This document shows, one piece after another, positions 50,863 to 61,001 of a stretch of 64,000 nucleotides of DNA. The translations under genes and the position numbers were made by a program. The notes below the pieces were generated by a model. It ran no database searches and was not told the origin of the DNA. It saw only the letters and a program-made list of their open reading frames with translations. Source of the DNA: Wolinella sp052173415 (GTDB lineage Bacteria; Campylobacterota; Campylobacteria; Campylobacterales; Helicobacteraceae); assembly GCA_052173415.1 (NCBI GenBank), contig JBQMYQ010000003.1, forward strand, positions 13,708 to 77,707. Direction: 5' to 3'. How positions within the stretch are numbered: position 1 is the first letter of the stretch; each line of letters begins with the position of its first letter.

Positions 50863-53127
50863 TCACTCTTCTCTGTCGCACAACGCCACATAGGGGCAAT
50901 AGAGGCACCGCCTCGTATCCTCACAGCGTTCAAATACAATCTTTTCCGCCTTAAGCTCCGCTAGGCGCGCGCGTAGAAGCTCGATTTTCTCCTCCAATAG
51001 GCTCTCCTCGATGAGCTCTCCGCGCTGCAAATCATAATAAAAGGCGCGGATTCCCACCTTTTGCCCAAACTTTTGGCGAAGCGCAAGCGCATAAAGAGCA
51101 AACTGAAAATCGCTACTCTCCTCAAGGCGCGCCCTCGTATCCGCCTTGACCTCGCGCTTTAGCTTGTAATCAAGAATGAAATACTCCTCGCCCACTCTAT
51201 CCACGCGGTCGATGTAGCCCTCAAAGGCGATTCCCTCCACTTCAAAAAGAACGCGCTCCTCCATCATGATAGGAATCGCGCCCGATTCTTGCCGCTTTTT
51301 TTCCAGTGCGAAAAATCGCTCCATTTTACGCACGACCAAATCTGCCTCAAAAGCAAATGTCGCATTTGCGCTACTTTCACGCTTCATCGCTTGGGCAAAA
51401 TACTCCTGCGCCACATGCGCGCGACTCCCCGCAGCCTCGAAGCTCTCTTTTAATAAACGATGCACAAGCTCGCCCATGATTCGCGCAGAATTCTCATCAT
51501 CACGCTCGCTGTATTTACGCACGTAATGATAATAATAACGTCGCTTGCACTCCAAAAAAGTCCTCAGCCGTGAGTGAGAAAATCGCTCCTCTTTGTAGGG
51601 AATCGACCCGACAATCTCCTCGAGAAACGCCTTTGGCACGCGTGCTTTTGGGAAAAGTTTGTGTGCAAAATGCGCCTTTTGTGGGGCGATTCCCAGTTCG
51701 TGTAGCATTCTTGAGGGCTCGCTTTGCTCGTTACGCACGAGCGTTAGGAGGATATTTTCGGTGCGACAAAAAAGCGAAAAATAGTAATGCTTTTGCAGAT
51801 TTTCCCGCTCTAGGCGCGTAGGTAAGGCGCAATGCTTGCGAATCGCAGAGTTTAAAAAGAGATCCTTATCGCTTGGCTTTGGGATTGCCCCTTCGTTAAA
51901 GTCAACCACAATCGCACACGTAAAATCCATGCCGCGCGTCTCCAAAATGCCCATAACGCGGATTCTCCCACCTCCTACATCATCGATTCTCTCCTGCGCA
52001 AAAAGGAGAGCAACGAGACTTAACATCTCCTTTTGCGACCTTTGCTCCAGCGCATTTTGAAGCGGCAAGAGTAGCACAATCGCCCTCTCAATAAGTTCCT
52101 TTAACTCGCTTAACTCCGCGCAGATCGGATCATCTCTAAGCGCATAAAGCGCACCAAGCCCGCAAAGGGAATCCTCGGCAAAATCACGCTCCAAAAGGGA
52201 ATCTAGCTGCCGCTTCCAAGGTGCATTTAGGGGCGATTCTCCCATGGCGTAGTTAAAATTGCGCGCCTTATCAAAAAGCCTCAAATAGTCGCTAAATTTT
52301 TCATCAGGCAGAATAATTACAATCTCTTCAGGAGCGATTCCTGCGTGAAGCCACGTGCTCACCTGCTCAAGCAGCGCACCCACCTGCTCAAGCCTACTCC
52401 CTACCTCTAACGCCCTAATCTCGCCCAAAGGTTTCAGTGGCTTTTGCGCACAAATCGCCCGCCTCACAAGGTCAATCTCATACAAAAATCCCGCCTCAAG
52501 GCAATCCTTGCAAATCCCCAAACGCTCGTAGTAATCGTGGTTATAACGATCCACCTCAAGATGAATCGATAATGGAGTAAGCTCGCTAACGCGCCGCAAA
52601 AGGGCATATTCACGCGCGCTCAAAAAGCCATCAAGGCGCAAAATAATCGCACCAAAAAAGCGGATAAAATCCTCATAAAGCTCCCACTCTAGGGAATCAT
52701 CCTCCAAAGAGACAAATCCATGCGCGTGCAGCTCGTTTTTGTAAGCTTCATATAGTTTCTCTAAAATCGCAAGATGATCGCCATATTCATCATAAGTGTC
52801 GTGTAGTGCGATATTAGAGAGTTTAATATTCGCCTCTGCAAGCTCATCAAAAAAGGAGAGAAAAAAGGAGGAATTTTCCAAAAATGAGAGGAAATTGCGC
52901 GGGAATCCGAGCCGCTCCACTTCGACTTTGGAGGCGGCAAGCGAGAGAATAATCGGGCGCAAATGCGTGGGCAGAAGCTTTTGATTAGGTAGCAGTCTAA
53001 TCGTGCTAAGAAACTCCTCAAGTGTCCTAGCGTGAGGCAGGAATCCCTCCCCATGATCTTGATAAAACCTCTGTAAAGCCCTCCCCGTGGAGAATAGATG
53101 AAGTGTTGGGCGAGATGATTGCTCCAC
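50863..53127 (-). CDS. addB: AddB-like RecB-family nuclease/helicase-related protein
   Basis: Likely the AddB-type partner of a double-strand break repair nuclease. 754 residues. The N-terminal two thirds resembles a degenerate helicase, and the C-terminal PD-(D/E)XK nuclease has GELVHRLLKES, FEGYIDRVDR and FILDYKLK. Four Cys for a 4Fe-4S cluster are in FLECKRRYYYHY and the end (CEDTRRCLYCPYVALC). GTG start; no ATG with SD. The H. pylori homologue next to tktA (HP1089 by memory) is not the proven AddB (HP0275), so the symbol is tentative. Confidence 0.75.
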   Translation of the reverse strand: MEQSSRPTLHLFSTGRALQRFYQDHGEGFLPHARTLEEFLSTIRLLPNQKLLPTHLRPIILSLAASKVEVERLGFPRNFLSFLENSSFFLSFFDELAEANIKLSNIALHDTYDEYGDHLAILEKLYEAYKNELHAHGFVSLEDDSLEWELYEDFIRFFGAIILRLDGFLSAREYALLRRVSELTPLSIHLEVDRYNHDYYERLGICKDCLEAGFLYEIDLVRRAICAQKPLKPLGEIRALEVGSRLEQVGALLEQVSTWLHAGIAPEEIVIILPDEKFSDYLRLFDKARNFNYAMGESPLNAPWKRQLDSLLERDFAEDSLCGLGALYALRDDPICAELSELKELIERAIVLLLPLQNALEQRSQKEMLSLVALLFAQERIDDVGGGRIRVMGILETRGMDFTCAIVVDFNEGAIPKPSDKDLFLNSAIRKHCALPTRLERENLQKHYYFSLFCRTENILLTLVRNEQSEPSRMLHELGIAPQKAHFAHKLFPKARVPKAFLEEIVGSIPYKEERFSHSRLRTFLECKRRYYYHYVRKYSERDDENSARIMGELVHRLLKESFEAAGSRAHVAQEYFAQAMKRESSANATFAFEADLVVRKMERFFALEKKRQESGAIPIMMEERVLFEVEGIAFEGYIDRVDRVGEEYFILDYKLKREVKADTRARLEESSDFQFALYALALRQKFGQKVGIRAFYYDLQRGELIEESLLEEKIELLRARLAELKAEKIVFERCEDTRRCLYCPYVALCDREE

Positions 53128-53171
53128 GTTTTAGCGACCCAAAAGTGCCTTGGCTTTGGCGATGACATTCT

Positions 53172-55085
53172 CTACGCTAAAGCCAAAATGGCCAAAAGCT
53201 CCTCTCCTTTAGCCGAAGCACCAAAGCTCTCCATACCAATCACTTCATCAGCGAATTTATACCACTCCAAGCCCCGAGCCGCCTCGATTGCAAGCCTCTT
53301 CGCGCCCGCAGGGAAGAGCAAATCCCAATAGGAGCGATCCTGCTTTGCGAGCAAATCATAGCAAGGGACACTCACGACTTTAGCGCGCATTCCCCGCTCT
53401 TGCAAGGATTTCGCACTCTCTAGAGCAAGTGCGACTTCACTTCCGCTGGCAAGCAAAACGAGCTCTGCATTCTCACATTCAAGGAGCGTGTAGCCGCCTC
53501 TAGCGACTTTCTCTGCGCTAATCTTTCCAAGAATCGGAAGATTTTGACGCGAAAGCACAAAACCGCACGGAGCTCTAAGCTCCAACGCCACCTGCCAGCA
53601 GGCGATATTTTCATTCGCGTCCGCAGGACGGAATAGATAAAAGTCCGGCATTGCGCGAAAATGCGTGAGCTGCTCAACAGGCTGATGAGTCGCTCCATCT
53701 TCGCCCACGCCGATACTATCGTGCGTCCAGATAAAATAGCTCTTCGCGCCCATAATCGAAGCGACTCGAACCGCAGGCGACATGTAGTCGCTAAAGACAA
53801 AAAATGTCGCGCAATAGGGGATGAAAAGCCCGTAATTTGCGATCGCGTTATTAATCGCCGCCATGGAGTGCTCGCGGATTCCATAATGGAGATTTTTGCC
53901 CTGAGGGAAATCCCCCGCACCCTTTAGCTCGGTATTATTAGAGGGCGCAAGATCCGCGCTCCCGCCGATAAAGCCGGGAATCGCGCGAGAAATTGCATTC
54001 AAAATTTCGCCATTGCTACTACGTGTCGCAATCTTTTTGCCCTCTTCAAAAGCGGGAAAAGCAATCGACGAATAATCGGGACGAAGTAGCGAGCCAAGCG
54101 CCTCTTGCTGCTTTTGTGAAGCGCGCGCAAGCTTCTCATTCCAAAGCTTCTCTAATGCCTCGCCTCGCTCAAGTGCGTAAGAGAATGCAAACTTCGCTTC
54201 AGAGGGAATCGCAAACTTTGCCTCAGGGTCAAATCCGCACATCTCTTTGGAGGCGCGAATCTCCTCCTCGCCTAGCGGAGAGCCGTGCGTTTTGGGCGAG
54301 CCTTGAAGATTCTTGCTCCCTTTTGCAATGGTCGTCTTTGCGATGATGAGGTAGGGTTTATCCGAAGTTCGCGCCCGATTTAACGCCCCATCAATGCTCA
54401 AATAATCATGCCCGCTAATCTCCTCAACCGCCCAGCCTTGCGCCTCAAAACGCCCTTTGATATTCTCGCTGAGTGCGATTTTCGTATCGCCCTCAATCGT
54501 AATGTTATTGGAGTCATGAATCAAAATGAGGTTACTAAGCCCATGGTGCCCTGCGAGCGAACAGGCTTCATAGCTGATTCCCTCCTCCAAATCGCCATCT
54601 CCGCACAGACAATAAACCTTATGGTCGATGAGCTGCATCTCCTCAGTGTTTAGAATATGCGCCGCGTAGCGACTTGCCATCGCAAAACCTACGGCATTTG
54701 CGACCCCTTGCCCGAGCGGTCCTGTGGTAATCTCGATTCCCGCGGTGTGACCAAACTCAGGGTGCCCGGGCGTTTTGGAATCCTTTTGTCGAAAACGTTT
54801 TAGCTCCTCTAGTGGCAAATCATAGCCCCACAAATGAAGCAGCGCATAAATCATCGCGCTCGTATGCCCACCACTAAAAACGAGGCGATCGCGGTTGAGC
54901 CAGTGCGGATTCTTGGGAGAGTGGCGAAGATGGTAAGAGAGCACACTCATCACATCAGAGAGCCCCATCGCCGCCCCGGGGTGTCCGCTGGAGGCGGCTT
55001 GCACCATATCTACCGCGAGGAATCGAAGCGTATTTGCCATCAGTGTGAGCGTAGGAATGTCCTGTTTGCTAAGAAGCTTTTGCAT
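53172..55085 (-). CDS. tkt: Transketolase
   Basis: Thiamine-diphosphate enzyme of the non-oxidative pentose phosphate path. 637 residues. HPGAAMGLSDVMSVL at the start, TPP motif CGDGDLEEGISYEACS near residue 155, and GVGEDGATHQPVEQLTHFRA, all in place. Provides sedoheptulose 7-phosphate for the heptose pathway encoded at 2-5.7 kb. Confidence 0.97.
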   Translation of the reverse strand: MQKLLSKQDIPTLTLMANTLRFLAVDMVQAASSGHPGAAMGLSDVMSVLSYHLRHSPKNPHWLNRDRLVFSGGHTSAMIYALLHLWGYDLPLEELKRFRQKDSKTPGHPEFGHTAGIEITTGPLGQGVANAVGFAMASRYAAHILNTEEMQLIDHKVYCLCGDGDLEEGISYEACSLAGHHGLSNLILIHDSNNITIEGDTKIALSENIKGRFEAQGWAVEEISGHDYLSIDGALNRARTSDKPYLIIAKTTIAKGSKNLQGSPKTHGSPLGEEEIRASKEMCGFDPEAKFAIPSEAKFAFSYALERGEALEKLWNEKLARASQKQQEALGSLLRPDYSSIAFPAFEEGKKIATRSSNGEILNAISRAIPGFIGGSADLAPSNNTELKGAGDFPQGKNLHYGIREHSMAAINNAIANYGLFIPYCATFFVFSDYMSPAVRVASIMGAKSYFIWTHDSIGVGEDGATHQPVEQLTHFRAMPDFYLFRPADANENIACWQVALELRAPCGFVLSRQNLPILGKISAEKVARGGYTLLECENAELVLLASGSEVALALESAKSLQERGMRAKVVSVPCYDLLAKQDRSYWDLLFPAGAKRLAIEAARGLEWYKFADEVIGMESFGASAKGEELLAILALA

Positions 55086-55128
55086 ATTTTCTCTTTCTAG
55101 GTTTGATTTAGATTAAGCGCGGGCGAGC

Positions 55129-55467
55129 TTAGAGAGCTTCCTCGTTGCTCTCACTAGTGCGGATACGGATCGCCTCTTCAATGGGACTAACAAAAATCTT
55201 GCCATCGCCCACCTGACCCGTTTTTGCACTCTTTAAAATCGCGCTGACCGCCCGCTCCACCTCGCAATCGCGCACTACAATTTCAATTTTAACCTTAGGG
55301 ATAAAATCTACCGCAAGATGTGCGATATTCACACCCTCTGCATGCCCTTTTTGCCGTCCATAGCCCCGCACTTCCGTTACGGTCATGCCACTAATCCCCT
55401 CGGCGTTAAGCGCACCCGTCACCTCTTCAAGCTTAAAGGGCTTAATTATTGCCTCGATCTTCTTCAT
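55129..55467 (-). CDS. glnB: Nitrogen regulatory protein PII with atypical T-loop
   Basis: Trimeric sensor of 2-oxoglutarate and ATP/ADP. 112 residues with KKIEAIIKPFKLEEV and a complete C-terminal signature (TGQVGDGKIFVSPIEEAIRI). The T-loop is changed: residues 46 and 51, Tyr in E. coli GlnB, are Val and Leu (GHAEGVNIAHLAVDFIPK), so uridylylation at Tyr51 is impossible. No amtB or glnA is nearby. It could act on a different target from enteric PII. Confidence 0.93.
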   Translation of the reverse strand: MKKIEAIIKPFKLEEVTGALNAEGISGMTVTEVRGYGRQKGHAEGVNIAHLAVDFIPKVKIEIVVRDCEVERAVSAILKSAKTGQVGDGKIFVSPIEEAIRIRTSESNEEAL

Positions 55468-55581
55468 ACCGCGCCCCTAAATGTTAAATTACTCTGCACT
55501 AGCTTACCCGATTCCTCATTATTAGAAACTTTTAACGATTAAACTTGTAGCATTCAAGCCACTATTTACACAGGGGAATCC

Positions 55582-56850
55582 ATGGGACAGACGCTCACTG
55601 AAAAGATCTTTTCTGATCATATAGGCAAGGAGTGCTACGCCGATGAAATCGTCGAATCGCCCATTGATATGGTGATTGGCAATGACATTACTACCCCCCT
55701 TTCCATTCGCGCTTTTGAAGAGAGCGGAGCGCGCGAGCTTGCTAATCCGAACGGATTTTGTATCGTCATGGATCACTTTATCCCCGCAAAGGACATCGCC
55801 AGCGCGAATCAAGCGCGCATTAGTCGGGATTTTGCCAAAAAACATGCACTCAAAAACTACTTTGATGAGCGCGACATGGGAATCGAGCACGCCCTGCTGC
55901 CTGAAAAGGGACTTGTGTTGCCCGGAGATGTGATTATCGGAGCGGATTCCCACACCTGCACGCATGGCGCGCTTGGGGCGTTTTCTACGGGCATGGGAAG
56001 CACAGATTTGGCTTATGCGATGATTACGGGGAAAAACTGGTTTAAGATTCCCCAAAGTATCCGTGTAATTTTCTCGGGCAAACCCGCACAGCACGTTTAT
56101 GGCAAGGATCTGATTTTGGAGATTATTCGCAGAATCGGCGTCGATGGCGCGCTTTATAAGGCTTTGGAATTCCAAGGCGATGCGATTCCTCACCTTAGTA
56201 TGGATGATCGATTCTCGCTCTGTAATATGGCAATTGAAGCGGGAGCAAAGAGCGGAATCATCGCTGCTGATGAGGTTACAGAGGAGTTTATGAGCGCGCG
56301 CAAAAGCCTACGCGCCAAACCCAAATATTTCCACGCCGATTCCAATGCAAATTATTGCGCGACCATCGAAATTGACACAAGCGCGCTTGAGCCCCTCATC
56401 GCCTATCCGTTCCTCCCAAGCAATGGCAAGAGCGTCACGCAGGCAAAAAAAGACGACCTCAAAATCGATCAAGTATTCATCGGAAGCTGCACCAATGGGC
56501 GTTTGAGTGATTTACGGATTGCAGCGTCGATTCTTAGGAATCGATGTGTTCATGCCGATGTGCGCCTCATCATTACGCCCGGCACGCAGCAAATCTACAA
56601 AGATGCGCAAAAAGAGGGGCTTATTGATGTTTTGCTTGAATCGGGCGCACTCATTAGCAACCCTACCTGTGGCGCGTGTCTTGGCGGATATATGGGAATC
56701 CTAGGGGATAACGAGCGTTGCGTCTCCACGACTAATCGCAATTTTATCGGGCGTATGGGCGCGCGCAACTCAGAGGTCTATCTCGCAAACTCCGCTGTGG
56801 CGGCTGCTAGTGCGCTAAAGGGCAAAATCGCCGACCCGCGCGAACTCTAA
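55582..56850 (+). CDS. leuC: 3-isopropylmalate dehydratase large subunit
   Basis: 4Fe-4S dehydratase of leucine synthesis, isomerising 2- to 3-isopropylmalate with LeuD. 422 residues, the short archaeal-type form. Cluster Cys lie in FIGSCTNGRLSDLR and NPTCGACLGG; GADSHTCTHGALGAFSTGMG is the conserved substrate loop. leuD, leuA and leuB are not in the window. A related homoaconitase role is not excluded. Divergent from glnB. Confidence 0.88.
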   Translation: MGQTLTEKIFSDHIGKECYADEIVESPIDMVIGNDITTPLSIRAFEESGARELANPNGFCIVMDHFIPAKDIASANQARISRDFAKKHALKNYFDERDMGIEHALLPEKGLVLPGDVIIGADSHTCTHGALGAFSTGMGSTDLAYAMITGKNWFKIPQSIRVIFSGKPAQHVYGKDLILEIIRRIGVDGALYKALEFQGDAIPHLSMDDRFSLCNMAIEAGAKSGIIAADEVTEEFMSARKSLRAKPKYFHADSNANYCATIEIDTSALEPLIAYPFLPSNGKSVTQAKKDDLKIDQVFIGSCTNGRLSDLRIAASILRNRCVHADVRLIITPGTQQIYKDAQKEGLIDVLLESGALISNPTCGACLGGYMGILGDNERCVSTTNRNFIGRMGARNSEVYLANSAVAAASALKGKIADPREL

Positions 56851-56872
56851 ATCAACTTCACAAAGGAAAAAT

Positions 56873-57163
56873 ATGCAAATTGATGACACGTTACTTTCAA
56901 AGCTTGAAAAGCTCGCAATGATCGAAATCCCCGCGGATAAAAAGGAGCGCATGAAGGCAGAATTGGGCGAGGTGGTTAATTTTGTCGAAAATCTAAACGC
57001 CCTTGATGTTCAGGGAATCGGGGCGGACTTTAGTATATCAGAAGGGGAAACGCCTATGCGAGAGGATATTCCCGCGCTTGATGAGACGATTCCCGCTCAG
57101 ATTCTTAAACATGCGCCCAAAAGCGCAGAGGGCTATTTCATCGTCCCAAAAATTATCGAATAA
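56873..57163 (+). CDS. gatC: Aspartyl/glutamyl-tRNA amidotransferase subunit C
   Basis: Small subunit stabilising GatAB, which amidates Asp-tRNA(Asn)/Glu-tRNA(Gln). 96 residues: ETLLSKLEKLAMIEIP-like start, then PMREDIPALDETIPAQILKHAP, typical for GatC. It stands 22 bases after leuC with SD AAAGGAAAA. gatA and gatB are elsewhere. Confidence 0.94.
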   Translation: MQIDDTLLSKLEKLAMIEIPADKKERMKAELGEVVNFVENLNALDVQGIGADFSISEGETPMREDIPALDETIPAQILKHAPKSAEGYFIVPKIIE

Positions 57164-57183
57164 GGCGTATTTAGGGGGTTTAG

Positions 57184-57885
57184 ATGTCCAGCGATACGGC
57201 TCACATGCTTGAGCGCATTAAGATGGAGAGCGCGTGGAAAAATATCCTGCAAGAGGAGTTCACTAAGCCCTATTTTCAGGCGATTCGCACCTCTTATTTG
57301 GACGCAAAAGCTAAGGGAATCACGATCTATCCACCCGCGAAGCTCACTTTTAATGCATTTAATCTCACACCCTTTGACAAAGTCAAAGTGGTAATCCTCG
57401 GGCAAGACCCCTACCACGCGCCTAATCAGGCGATGGGGCTATGCTTTTCCGTGCCTCGTGGTGTGCGTCTTCCCGCTTCGTTGCACAACATTTACAAAGA
57501 GCTTGAGCGCGACCTGGGAATCGCCCCTGCAACTCATGGAGACCTCACTAGCTGGGCTACTCAAGGGGTTTTTATGCTAAATTCAATTTTGAGTGTCGAG
57601 GCGCACAAAGCGGGATCACACAAGGATTTTGGCTGGCAACACTTCAGCGATGCGGCGATTTCAGCCCTCTCAAAGCACAGAGAGGGGCTTGTTTTCCTGC
57701 TGTGGGGGAATTATGCGCGCGCGAAGCAAAATCTCATTGATAGCTCCAAACATAAAATCCTCCAAGCCGCCCACCCCTCGCCCCTAGCGGGGAATCGCTT
57801 CTATGGAAACGGGCATTTTTCGCAGACTAACACCTTTTTACGCGCTCAAGGAGTGAGCGAAATCGTATGGGAGCTCCCCAAATGA
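57184..57885 (+). CDS. ung: Uracil-DNA glycosylase
   Basis: Removes uracil from DNA. 233 residues, family 1. Catalytic motif VVILGQDPYHAPNQAMGL near residue 64 and the DNA-intercalation loop HPSPLAGNRFYGNGHF near residue 196. Start follows AGGGGG. Twenty bases after gatC. Confidence 0.97.
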   Translation: MSSDTAHMLERIKMESAWKNILQEEFTKPYFQAIRTSYLDAKAKGITIYPPAKLTFNAFNLTPFDKVKVVILGQDPYHAPNQAMGLCFSVPRGVRLPASLHNIYKELERDLGIAPATHGDLTSWATQGVFMLNSILSVEAHKAGSHKDFGWQHFSDAAISALSKHREGLVFLLWGNYARAKQNLIDSSKHKILQAAHPSPLAGNRFYGNGHFSQTNTFLRAQGVSEIVWELPK

Positions 57886-58050
57886 CGCACCAAAATAACA
57901 CACTAAAGAGTGGTGCAACCCCGACCCCACAACCCCTTCTTAAAGCACGCCCTAATACACCAAAATATGTTGCAATTAAGCCAAGAATCGCTACCATAGT
58001 CACCGACTTTTTCGCATTTTTGTTGATATTCTCTTGCAAATAGGCACACC

Positions 58051-59373
58051 ATGAAACAGAACAGATATTTTTTTAGTGGCGTGAGTATGGGACTCTTGGT
58101 GTTTATGCTCCTCCTTTCTCAGAGTTTTGCTCAAACACCAAGCAAAAATGACAATCCTTCGCGTCTTGAAGCCTACAACAAGCTACGCAAGGTCATTGGT
58201 GCCATTGAGAGCCATTATGTCGATGAGATCAAGATTAATGAAATCATCAACAAAGCCATAGATGGGCTCCTCTCTAACCTCGACGCCCATTCGGCATACC
58301 TCAGTGAGAAGAAATTTGAAGACTTGAAAGTGCAGACTGATGGTGAATTTGGTGGCGTGGGAATCACTATTAGCATGAAAGATGGAGCACTTACGATTAT
58401 TGCGCCCATTGAGGATACACCCGGGGATCGTGCGGGGCTTAAGAGCGGCGATATTATCCTCAAAATCGATGACAAAAGCACCCTGAATATGACGATTGAT
58501 GATGCAATTAATGTCATGCGAGGCAAGCCCAAAACCAAGGTCAATCTCACTATTGTGCGCAAAAACGAGCCAAAGCCTTTCGTCGTAGAGATTATTCGCG
58601 ACATCATCAAGGTGGAATCCGTCTATGCCAAGCGCGTTGAGGATAGCGACACACTCTATGTGCGGGTTACGTCGTTTGATAAAAAGGTCGGGAAACGCGT
58701 CGGCGAAGAGCTCAAAAAAGCCCCATGGGCGCGGGGAATCGTGCTTGATTTGCGTAACAACCCGGGCGGACTTCTTAATCAAGCCATTGAGCTAGCCGAT
58801 CTTTTTATCGATGATGGGGTCATCGTCTCGCAAAAAGGGCGAACTTCTAGCGAAGATGAGGAGTTTAAAGCGAGCAAAAATAGCCCTTATACACACATTC
58901 CTTTGGCGGTTCTAATTAATAATGGAAGCGCGAGCGCGAGCGAAATCGTCGCAGGAGCACTCCAAGATCATAAACGCGCCATCATCGTGGGCGAAAATAG
59001 CTTTGGCAAGGGGAGCGTGCAGGTGATTTTGCCGTTGGATAAAACCGAGGGGTTGCGCCTCACCATCGCGCGCTATTACCTTCCTAGCGGTCGCACAATC
59101 CAAGCCCTAGGAATCACCCCCGATCTCGTCGTCTATCCAGGGGCTACGCCAAATGAAAAAGAGGGCTTTAGTATCAAGGAATCCGAGCTAAAACAGCACC
59201 TTGAGGGCGAGTTGGAGAAACTAGGCGAGAGCAAAAAAGCACCACAAAAAGAGGAAAAAAAGGACAGCAAAAACCTCATCACGAAAGAGCAAGTATGGGG
59301 CGATATTCAACTTAAAAGCGCCATTGATGTGCTCACAACATGGAGCATCATAAACCCAAATCCATCTAAATGA
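58051..59373 (+). CDS. ctpA: Carboxy-terminal processing protease (S41)
   Basis: Periplasmic protease trimming C-termini. 440 residues: signal peptide (VSMGLLVFMLLLSQSFAQ), PDZ domain about 90-180 (GGVGITISMKDGALTIIAPI), catalytic Ser in NNGSASASEIVAGALQ and Lys in ENSFGKGSVQV. A Lys/Glu-rich linker precedes the last 25 residues. Weak SD. First of a run with purC-purS-purQ. Confidence 0.95.
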   Translation: MKQNRYFFSGVSMGLLVFMLLLSQSFAQTPSKNDNPSRLEAYNKLRKVIGAIESHYVDEIKINEIINKAIDGLLSNLDAHSAYLSEKKFEDLKVQTDGEFGGVGITISMKDGALTIIAPIEDTPGDRAGLKSGDIILKIDDKSTLNMTIDDAINVMRGKPKTKVNLTIVRKNEPKPFVVEIIRDIIKVESVYAKRVEDSDTLYVRVTSFDKKVGKRVGEELKKAPWARGIVLDLRNNPGGLLNQAIELADLFIDDGVIVSQKGRTSSEDEEFKASKNSPYTHIPLAVLINNGSASASEIVAGALQDHKRAIIVGENSFGKGSVQVILPLDKTEGLRLTIARYYLPSGRTIQALGITPDLVVYPGATPNEKEGFSIKESELKQHLEGELEKLGESKKAPQKEEKKDSKNLITKEQVWGDIQLKSAIDVLTTWSIINPNPSK

Positions 59374-59385
59374 AGCGAGGGGAAC

Positions 59386-60096
59386 ATGCAGGCACAAAAA
59401 GTCATTTATGAGGGCAAGGGCAAAAGGCTCTTTGAGACGGAAAATCCTAGTGAAGTTATCGCGGAATTTAAAGATGACCTCACGGCGTTTAATGCACAAA
59501 AGCGCGGCAATGAAAAGGGCAAAGGTGCACTCAATTGTCAAATTAGCACTGAGCTCTTTAAACTTCTTGAAAATGAGGGAATCGCCACACATTTCATTGA
59601 GCGTCTAGGCGAAGATCACATGCTTTGCAAGCGTGTAAAAATCATTCCCATCGAGGTTGTTACGCGCAATATCGCCACAGGCTCGCTCACAAAACGCCTA
59701 AGAATCGCCGAGGGGACGCCCATAAATCCAGCTCTTGTGGAGTTTTATTATAAAGATGACGCGCTTGAAGATCCGCTAATTAACGATGATCATGCGTTGC
59801 TACTTAAATGCGTTGCAAAGCGCGAGGAGCTTGGATTTTTGCGCAAAAAAGCGCGGGAAATCAATACAGTTTTGCGCAAGTTTTTCGACTCTAGGGGACT
59901 AAATTTGGTCGATTTCAAGCTTGAATTTGGCAAAGATAGCGAGGGGAATATCCTGCTTGCCGATGAGATTAGTCCCGATTCTTGTCGCTTTTGGGATAAA
60001 AAAACCAACGAGAAGCTTGATAAAGATCGCTTCAGACAAGATCTTGGTAGCGTAAAAGTGGCGTATGAAGAGGTCTTGCGCCGAATTTTAAGCTAA
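59386..60096 (+). CDS. purC: Phosphoribosylaminoimidazole-succinocarboxamide synthase
   Basis: Purine synthesis: joins aspartate to CAIR to give SAICAR. 236 residues. Motifs YEGKGKRLFETENPSEV at the start, VVTRNIATGSL, and LLADEISPDSCRFWD. Thirteen bases after ctpA. Confidence 0.97.
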   Translation: MQAQKVIYEGKGKRLFETENPSEVIAEFKDDLTAFNAQKRGNEKGKGALNCQISTELFKLLENEGIATHFIERLGEDHMLCKRVKIIPIEVVTRNIATGSLTKRLRIAEGTPINPALVEFYYKDDALEDPLINDDHALLLKCVAKREELGFLRKKAREINTVLRKFFDSRGLNLVDFKLEFGKDSEGNILLADEISPDSCRFWDKKTNEKLDKDRFRQDLGSVKVAYEEVLRRILS

Positions 60097-60105
60097 AGGA
60101 TACGC

Positions 60106-60348
60106 ATGGAGGCGCGCATTACCATTTCGCTCAAGTCCGGCGTCCTTGATCCACAAGCAAAAGCCATCAATCACGCGCTTGAATCGCTTGGATTCCTCGG
60201 GATTCGTGGCATAAATATGAGCAAACTCATCACGCTAAAGTTCGATGAGAGTGACCCCGCCAAGGCAAAGGAGACGGCGGTGCAGATGTGCGAGACACTG
60301 CTTGCCAATACGGTCATCGAAGATTACGCCATTGAGATACTTCCGTGA
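60106..60348 (+). CDS. purS: Phosphoribosylformylglycinamidine synthase subunit PurS
   Basis: 80-residue small subunit that bridges PurQ and PurL. GVLDPQAKAINHALESLGF is typical. The stop overlaps purQ by four bases (GTGA). Confidence 0.95.
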   Translation: MEARITISLKSGVLDPQAKAINHALESLGFLGIRGINMSKLITLKFDESDPAKAKETAVQMCETLLANTVIEDYAIEILP

Positions 60349-61001
60349 GTATTGCTATTTTACGATTCCCAGGGACGAACTGCGAATTTGACATATATGA
60401 AGCATTTAAGCTCCTAGGCAGGGAATCGACCCTCATCTGGCACAAGGAGCAATCCCTCCCGCGCGACACGACTCTTGTGGTGATTCCCGGGGGATTTAGC
60501 TATGGGGATTATCTGCGCAGCGGCGCGATTGCGCGCTTTTCTCCAATCATGAAAGCCCTAAAAGCCTACGCCCAAAAGGGCGGGAAAATCCTCGGAATCT
60601 GCAACGGATTTCAGATTTTGGTCGAGCTGGGGTTGCTCCCGGGCGCGCTCATGCGCAATGAGCGTCTCCATTTTGTTTCAAAATTTCAAAAGCTTTCCGT
60701 CGTCTCTAACGCCAGTCCCTTTTTGCAATTTTATGCAACGGGCGAGATACTAAACATACCCATCGCGCACGCTGAGGGTAACTACTTCATCGAGCCACAG
60801 GGGCTTAGAGAGCTTGAGGAGAATGATCAAATCCTCTTAAAATACGAGGGAAGCAACCCCAATGGCTCGCTCTGCTCCATCGCGGGAATCTGCAATAAAG
60901 AGAAAAACATTTTCGGGCTCATGCCCCACCCCGAGCGCGCTATGGAGCCTCTTTTGGGAAGTAGTGATGGGGCACGTATGCTCTTAGGATTGGCATGCTA
61001 A
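60345..61001 (+). CDS. purQ: Phosphoribosylformylglycinamidine synthase subunit PurQ
   Basis: Class I glutamine amidotransferase supplying ammonia for FGAM synthesis. 218 residues. Nucleophile Cys in KILGICNGFQILVELG near residue 85, His/Glu in FGLMPHPERAMEP. GTG start. purL is elsewhere. Confidence 0.96.
   Translation: MSIAILRFPGTNCEFDIYEAFKLLGRESTLIWHKEQSLPRDTTLVVIPGGFSYGDYLRSGAIARFSPIMKALKAYAQKGGKILGICNGFQILVELGLLPGALMRNERLHFVSKFQKLSVVSNASPFLQFYATGEILNIPIAHAEGNYFIEPQGLRELEENDQILLKYEGSNPNGSLCSIAGICNKEKNIFGLMPHPERAMEPLLGSSDGARMLLGLAC

Noticed and set aside
57827..58039. 70-codon minus-strand frame with a hydrophobic start
   Set aside because: It starts at TTG without ribosome site, overlaps the end of ung, and the last third is antisense to it.
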